From Rhodobacteraceae bacterium UBA1943 (GTDB lineage: Bacteria > Pseudomonadota > Alphaproteobacteria > Rhodobacterales > Rhodobacteraceae), in NCBI GenBank assembly GCA_002336845.1, contig DDEX01000087.1, positions 1-19,904 on the forward strand: 19,904 bases of DNA, written 5' to 3'. Each line of letters starts with the position of its first letter. Positions within the stretch are counted from its first letter, which is position 1. A model generated the notes under the pieces. The model was not told where the DNA came from. It ran no database searches and saw nothing but the letters and a program-made list of their open reading frames with translations. The position numbers and the translations under genes are program-made. Shown here piece after piece: positions 15,161 through 19,904 of this stretch.

Positions 15161-15380
15161 CGGGGCCTCCTGTTCAGGCCCCAGCATAGGGCAGGGCGGC
15201 GCAAGGCGAAATGCCCCGCGTCACCCGGTCGCGCCATTGTCAGGCAAATGGTATCCGGGTCAGCGCAAACAGGTGCCGTTCGCAGGCCAAGGGCGGCAGT
15301 CATGGATAGACTGCCGCCCCTTCATGGCTTGATTGAAAACCGCGCGCCGATAAGGTTCTGTCGCCTTGCGCGCTGATGGA
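15161..15380. other. Intergenic region between ilvN and ccmF with one strong hairpin
   Basis: These 220 bases hold no convincing gene. The one clear structure is a perfect 11-bp inverted repeat, GGGCGGCAGTC (15291-15301) and GACTGCCGCCC (15309-15319), with a 7-base loop, about 60 bases after the ilvN stop. Read on the minus strand it is followed by only two T residues, so it could be a weak terminator or a transcript-end stabiliser for the ilv operon. I could not find a credible ccmF promoter. Confidence 0.6.
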
Positions 15381-15941
15381 TCAGACGCCGCGCGCCAAGG
15401 CAGCGACGCCCGTCCGTGCGATTTCCTTCAACCCCAAAGGCCGCATCAGTTCGGCAAAGCTGTCAATCTTTTCCGGCGTGCCAGTCATTTCGAACACGAA
15501 GCTTTCCAGCGTGGAATCCACCACATGGGCGCGGAAAATCTCGGCCAGCCGCAGCGCCTCGATCCGCGCCTCGCCCTTGCCCGCCACCTTGAACAGTGCC
15601 AGTTCGCGTTGAACCGAGGGGCCTTCCACCGTCAGGTCGTGCACCTCATGCACCGGCACCATGCGGCCAAGCTGCGCCTTGATCTGCTCGATCACCTCGG
15701 GCGTGCCGGTGGTGACGATGGTGATCCGGCTTAGATGGCGCGCATGGTCGGTTTCGGCCACCGTCAGGCTTTCGATGTTGTAACCGCGCCCGGAAAACAG
15801 CCCGATCACGCGGGCCAGCACACCGCTTTCGTTATCGACCACCACCGCAAGCGTATGGCTTTCGATGATCTCTGCGTTCGGATCACGCAGGTCATAGGCG
15901 GAATGGCTGGTCGAGCCGCGTTTGATGTTCAGTGCGGACAT
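15381..15941 (-). CDS. ilvN: Acetolactate synthase small (regulatory) subunit
   Basis: This 186-residue subunit binds valine through ACT domains and activates the catalytic subunit IlvB. The N-terminal ACT domain is seen at about 29-100: ESHTLAVVVDNESGVLARVIGLFSGRGYNIESLTVAETD, with the conserved NESGVLARV loop expected to contact valine. The C-terminal domain contains the family segment VVDSTLESFVFEMTGTPEKIDSFAELMRPLG. It is a long-form IlvH-type subunit. ATG 15941 is eight bases after the stop of the LtrA-like gene, whose TGA forms part of the purine-rich TGAGAGA before the start; this indicates coupling. It is the last gene of the ilvB-ltrA-ilvN operon. IlvB and IlvN are usually adjacent; here a membrane-protein gene separates them. 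Confidence 0.97.
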   Translation of the reverse strand: MSALNIKRGSTSHSAYDLRDPNAEIIESHTLAVVVDNESGVLARVIGLFSGRGYNIESLTVAETDHARHLSRITIVTTGTPEVIEQIKAQLGRMVPVHEVHDLTVEGPSVQRELALFKVAGKGEARIEALRLAEIFRAHVVDSTLESFVFEMTGTPEKIDSFAELMRPLGLKEIARTGVAALARGV

Positions 15942-15949
15942 GGGATCTC

Positions 15950-17116
15950 TCAGTGTTTATGTGGGGCGTTCGCGCTGGCGTTCCGCAGGGTGGGGCGGAT
16001 ACGCAGGGCCAGCACGAGGATCAGGACGATGGCCGAAATCTCGGGTTTGACATCGGCGAAGGCCATGGCGGCAAAGACAAGACCGCCGACCAGAAGTACC
16101 GGCTTGCGCCAGCCCAGATCGTGCAGGCGGTCCCGCACCAGCCACAGCATCGTCAGATAGACCGCAATCGAGGCATTCACATAGGCCGACGGCACGCCAA
16201 GGGCCGCTTTTGAATGATGGGTCAACAGGTCCATCTGTGCGCCCAGACCCGCCGCCAGCATGGCGCCCGCGGCAAAGATGAACACATGGCCATAGCCCCA
16301 CAGCAGCGCCAGCGACAGATCGCGTTTCGTCAGATGCTCGGTCTCCATGAAGTAAAGCCACCACATCGCAAAGATGATCAGCGTTCCGGCGACGGCCGTG
16401 CGCAGCAGGGCGGGGTCGAACCCTTCAACATAAAGCGGGCCAAGCGTCAGTGAGATCGAAAGCAGCGCCTCACCCAGAACGATGATGTTCAGCAGACCAT
16501 AGCGTTCGATGATGTGATGGCGATGCCAGGGCAATGTGCCCTTGGGATCGGCAAAATAGGGAACGAGCAGTTCGACCGCAAAGATGGCGACACCCCAGCC
16601 AAGGATCATCTCGTCTTGCCCGGCAAAGGCAAGATACAGCACGATCCAAAGCCCTTGGGCGACCAGATAGCCCAGCGCATAGCGCAGCGCCATGGTCCGG
16701 CTGCCGGGCACGTCAACCGCCACCCGCAGCCACAGCAGAATCATGCCCAGCCGCATGATGATCCAGCCGATCAGGCCATAGCGAAAGTCGAGCGTTTCGA
16801 AGATGTGTTCGGTGCCGGCGGCAAAGATCGTGGCCCCGAACATGATCAGGATGGTCAGCACCCGATGCAGCGCGTCATCGTTGTCGAAGGCGCTGGCATA
16901 CCAGGTAAAGTTCATCCAGACCCACCAGATCGCCACAAAGACAAAGGCAAAGGCGGGCAGCTTCTCTGCCCCGTGCCCCGCCGAAATGGCGTGATGGAAT
17001 GCCGCCGTCAACGAGGCGATGGCAATGACGATCACAAGATCGAAGAACAGCTCCAGCGGCGTTGCCGCGCGGTGCGGGTCAGCGGGAGAGCGGGCTGAAA
17101 GACGGGAAATTGCCAT
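15950..17116 (-). CDS. LtrA-family (low-temperature requirement A) membrane protein
   Basis: The 388-residue product matches the bacterial LtrA family of polytopic membrane proteins: PLELFFDLVIVIAI (20-33) and IIERYGLLNIIVLGEALLS (about 203-221) are its two signature segments. Most of the chain is hydrophobic, enough for about ten transmembrane helices, and it ends in a short basic, His-rich tail. The family is named from a Listeria cold-growth mutant; its biochemical role is not established. I start at ATG 17116 (MAISRLS), one base after the ilvB stop (TAACATG). The frame is open 23 codons further upstream but only by overlapping ilvB. The gene is sandwiched between ilvB and ilvN with gaps of one and eight bases, so it is co-expressed with acetolactate synthase and subject to the same attenuator. 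Confidence 0.9.
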   Translation of the reverse strand: MAISRLSARSPADPHRAATPLELFFDLVIVIAIASLTAAFHHAISAGHGAEKLPAFAFVFVAIWWVWMNFTWYASAFDNDDALHRVLTILIMFGATIFAAGTEHIFETLDFRYGLIGWIIMRLGMILLWLRVAVDVPGSRTMALRYALGYLVAQGLWIVLYLAFAGQDEMILGWGVAIFAVELLVPYFADPKGTLPWHRHHIIERYGLLNIIVLGEALLSISLTLGPLYVEGFDPALLRTAVAGTLIIFAMWWLYFMETEHLTKRDLSLALLWGYGHVFIFAAGAMLAAGLGAQMDLLTHHSKAALGVPSAYVNASIAVYLTMLWLVRDRLHDLGWRKPVLLVGGLVFAAMAFADVKPEISAIVLILVLALRIRPTLRNASANAPHKH

Positions 17117-17117
17117 G

Positions 17118-18872
<1,755 letters not shown>

Positions 18873-18915
18873 CGGTCTTTCCTCATCACGGGGACACAAG
18901 CCCCTTTCAGTCAAC

Positions 18916-18943
18916 AAAAAGCCCCCGGGGGTGATCCGGGGGC
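18916..18943 (-). terminator. Attenuator terminator in the ilvB leader
   Basis: On the minus strand GCCCCCGG (18943-18936) pairs with CCGGGGGC (18928-18921), with a 7-base loop, and is followed directly by five T residues (18920-18916). It lies about 43 bases upstream of the ilvB start and inside its leader transcript, so it can stop transcription before the gene. Its left arm shares three bases with the right arm of the antiterminator stem. Confidence 0.85.
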
Positions 18944-18985
18944 GCATGGGTTCCATTATGGACTGTCGTTACCGACCCATGCGCC
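18941..18985 (-). promoter_or_regulatory. Antiterminator stem of the ilv attenuator
   Basis: On the minus strand GGCGCATGGGT (18985-18975) and ACCCATGCGCC (18951-18941) form a perfect 11-bp stem. The right arm takes the first three bases of the terminator's left arm, leaving only five terminator pairs, so the two structures compete. The left arm lies in codons 11-14 of the leader peptide, where a ribosome that reaches the stop codon would cover it. A small GTCG-GTAA-CGAC hairpin sits just inside. This is the classic layout of ribosome-dependent attenuation; the pairing is seen, the mechanism inferred. Confidence 0.72.
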
Positions 18986-19016
18986 ATTTTCCTACAATTA
19001 CGAGAAGTTCGGACAT
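18969..19016 (-). CDS. ilv operon leader peptide (15 aa)
   Basis: The minus-strand frame ATG 19016 to TAA 18969 encodes MSELLVIVGKWRMGR. Residues 4-8 are five consecutive branched-chain residues (codons CTT CTC GTA ATT GTA). AAAGG ends seven bases before the ATG, a good ribosome binding site. The BCAA codons lie just upstream of the antiterminator's left arm and the stop codon lies just beyond it. Scarce Leu, Val or Ile charged tRNA would stall the ribosome early and leave the antiterminator free. With ample supply the ribosome reaches the stop, blocks the stem and lets the terminator form. An overlapping 26-codon frame starting at 18987 has no BCAA run and lacks a well-spaced ribosome binding site. 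Confidence 0.85.
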   Translation of the reverse strand: MSELLVIVGKWRMGR

Positions 19017-19042
19017 TTCCGCACCTTTGAGGCTTCGGCGGG

Positions 19043-19071
19043 AACCTAGGCTGCGCGGAAGGGGGCGTCAA
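19043..19071 (-). promoter_or_regulatory. ilv operon promoter
   Basis: On the minus strand TTGACG (19071-19066, 5/6 match) is followed by exactly 17 bases and TAGGTT (19048-19043, matching the key T, A and final T of the -10). AT-rich sequence containing TTTTTACGG lies directly upstream. Transcription would begin near 19036, about 20 bases before the leader peptide start. Position and spacing fit the attenuator downstream well. Confidence 0.7.
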
Positions 19072-19373
19072 CCGTAAAAATTCACGAAAAGTGTCGCTGA
19101 CCGGTAATTTTTTGAACGTTTCTTTCTTTGGTTTCCGTTTTTGGGAAATTTTCGGAAAGCAAAGCCTGTCCCGGCGATACCGAGTCGCCATTTGCCCGCC
19201 AGATCGGCATTTGCCCACCGAATGGGCAGGAAAGGCCGAAGCGGCCGGAAAGGGGCCGGGCACAGGTTTACCTTACGTCAAGACTGGTCAGGAAAAATAA
19301 CCAGAAACTGCCAAGCCGGAAAGAAAAAGGTTCTCAAGGGTTTGCTGGCTGGCTAGGGTTCTGCCACGAAACT
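19072..19373. other. Divergent ilv-takP intergenic region with repeats
   Basis: I see no gene in these 302 bases. The left part (19105-19160) is AT-rich and pyrimidine-biased. Two imperfect direct repeats, ATTTGCCCGCC (19190-19200) and ATTTGCCCACC (19209-19219), start 19 bases apart, about two helical turns. The second overlaps a perfect inverted repeat, TGCCCA-CCGAA-TGGGCA (19212-19228). These could be an operator for takP or for the ilv promoter about 130 bases away. No convincing plus-strand promoter for takP was found; AT-rich sequence at 19291-19302 is a possible -10 area. Confidence 0.4.
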
Positions 19374-19396
19374 CGACGGGGCACGAATCCCCGTCG
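19374..19396 (+). promoter_or_regulatory. 5'-leader hairpin before takP
   Basis: CGACGGGG (19374-19381) and CCCCGTCG (19389-19396) form a perfect 8-bp stem with the loop CACGAAT. It ends four bases before the GAGGAGGAGA ribosome binding site. It does not cover the site and no T run follows, so an mRNA-stabilising or regulatory leader element is more likely than a terminator. Confidence 0.45.
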
Positions 19397-19414
19397 CAAT
19401 GAGGAGGAGAATTT

Positions 19415-19904
19415 ATGGATCGTCGTTCTTTTCTGACGAAGGCGACTGTTGGCGGCGTGGCCGCTGCCGGTGCCTCGGTTCTGGCTGCACCCGCGATTGC
19501 GCAGGCGAACCCCAAGGTGACCTGGCGGATCACCTCGTCCTTCCCCAAGGCGCTGGACACCATTTTCGGTGCCGCCGAGGTGATGGCCAAATACATTTCC
19601 GAAGCCTCTGACGGCAATTTCACCATTCAGGTTTTCCCGGCGGGCGAACTGGTCCCCGGTCTGGAAGCCGCCGATGCCGTGTCTTCGGGCACGGTCGAGG
19701 CTTGCCACACCGTTCCTTACTACTTCTGGGGCAAAGACCCGACCTATGCCTTGGGCGCTGCCGTTCCGTTCAGCCTGAACGCCCGCCAGATGAACGCCTG
19801 GTTCTACCACGGCGGTGGCATTGACCTGATGAACGAATTCTATGCCACGCAGAACATCATCGCCTTCCCGGCGGGTAACACCGGGGTGCAGATGGGCGGC
19901 TGGT
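19415..19904 (+). CDS. takP: TRAP transporter solute-binding protein, TakP-like (partial, runs off window)
   Basis: The first 163 codons are present with no stop before the window edge. The start ATG 19415 follows GAGGAGGAGA. The signal peptide is of the twin-arginine type (MDRRSFLTKATVGG, hydrophobic AAAGASVLAAPAIA, cleavage near AIA-Q). The mature part, KVTWRITSSFPKALDTIFGAAEVMAKY, then AGELVPGLEAADAVSSGTVEACHT, YYFWGKDPTYALGAAVPF and YHGGGIDLMNEFYATQNIIAFPAGNTGVQMGGW, closely resembles TakP of Rhodobacter sphaeroides as I recall it. TakP is a DctP-family periplasmic protein that binds pyruvate and other 2-oxo acids with sodium. The membrane subunits DctQ/DctM would be expected beyond the window. 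It is divergent from ilvB, whose enzyme uses the same class of substrate. The substrate is inferred; the key binding arginine lies outside the window. Confidence 0.85.
   Translation, partial: MDRRSFLTKATVGGVAAAGASVLAAPAIAQANPKVTWRITSSFPKALDTIFGAAEVMAKYISEASDGNFTIQVFPAGELVPGLEAADAVSSGTVEACHTVPYYFWGKDPTYALGAAVPFSLNARQMNAWFYHGGGIDLMNEFYATQNIIAFPAGNTGVQMGGW

Noticed and set aside
18873..18956. In-frame 28-codon N-terminal extension of IlvB
   Set aside because: It would be translated through the terminator stem and T run; ATG 18872 has a good ribosome binding site and a family-like N-terminus.
18907..18987. Alternative 26-codon leader peptide (starting MAHGSV)
   Set aside because: No branched-chain codon run, a Shine-Dalgarno only two bases from the start, and it would disrupt both stems. 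The frame at 19016 fits the attenuator logic.

Overview
The window looks like chromosomal DNA from an alphaproteobacterium of the Rhodobacteraceae (Rhodobacter/Gemmobacter-like). It is GC-rich, and several features fit that family: a usg gene, a two-gene ccmF-ccmH (ccl1-ccl2) unit, a TakP-type TRAP binding protein, a GTTC-N7-GTTC SOS operator and CtrA-like TTAACCAT sites. No mobile element, CRISPR array, tRNA or rRNA was seen. Almost all of the window is core housekeeping sequence. Genus-level placement is an inference.

Layout. (1) 1-2.6 kb, plus strand: the 3' end of ligA, then recG, then an untracked 40-codon membrane-protein gene that has its own SOS-type promoter and a strong terminator. 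(2) 2.6-6.4 kb: an IscU-like scaffold gene divergent from hisI; gluQ and trmFO overlap on the minus strand; upstream of them is an unrecognised exported, probably outer-membrane protein preceded by CtrA-like sites. (3) 6.5-9.3 kb: gyrA (minus) with its terminator. (4) 9.4-10.8 kb, plus strand: usg and an EpmB-like radical-SAM aminomutase, convergent with arginase across a hairpin terminator. (5) 10.9-15.2 kb, minus strand: arginase; a PaaG-like isomerase downstream of ccmF-ccmH. (6) 15.4-19.1 kb, minus strand: an ilvB-ltrA-ilvN operon whose leader holds a complete amino-acid attenuator: promoter, 15-codon leader peptide with five consecutive branched-chain codons, antiterminator and terminator. 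(7) 19.4 kb to the end: a divergent takP-like gene for a periplasmic 2-oxo-acid-binding protein, cut by the window edge.

How the genes relate. ilvB and ilvN encode acetolactate synthase, which consumes pyruvate and 2-oxobutyrate. The divergent gene encodes a binding protein of a family known to take up just such 2-oxo acids, so the shared 542-bp intergenic region may coordinate 2-oxo-acid import with branched-chain amino-acid synthesis. recG, ligA and the SOS-controlled small protein form a DNA-repair neighbourhood. gluQ and trmFO both modify tRNA.

The most interesting items are the SOS-box small membrane protein (2297-2486), the ilv attenuator (18916-19071), and the membrane-protein gene embedded between ilvB and ilvN.
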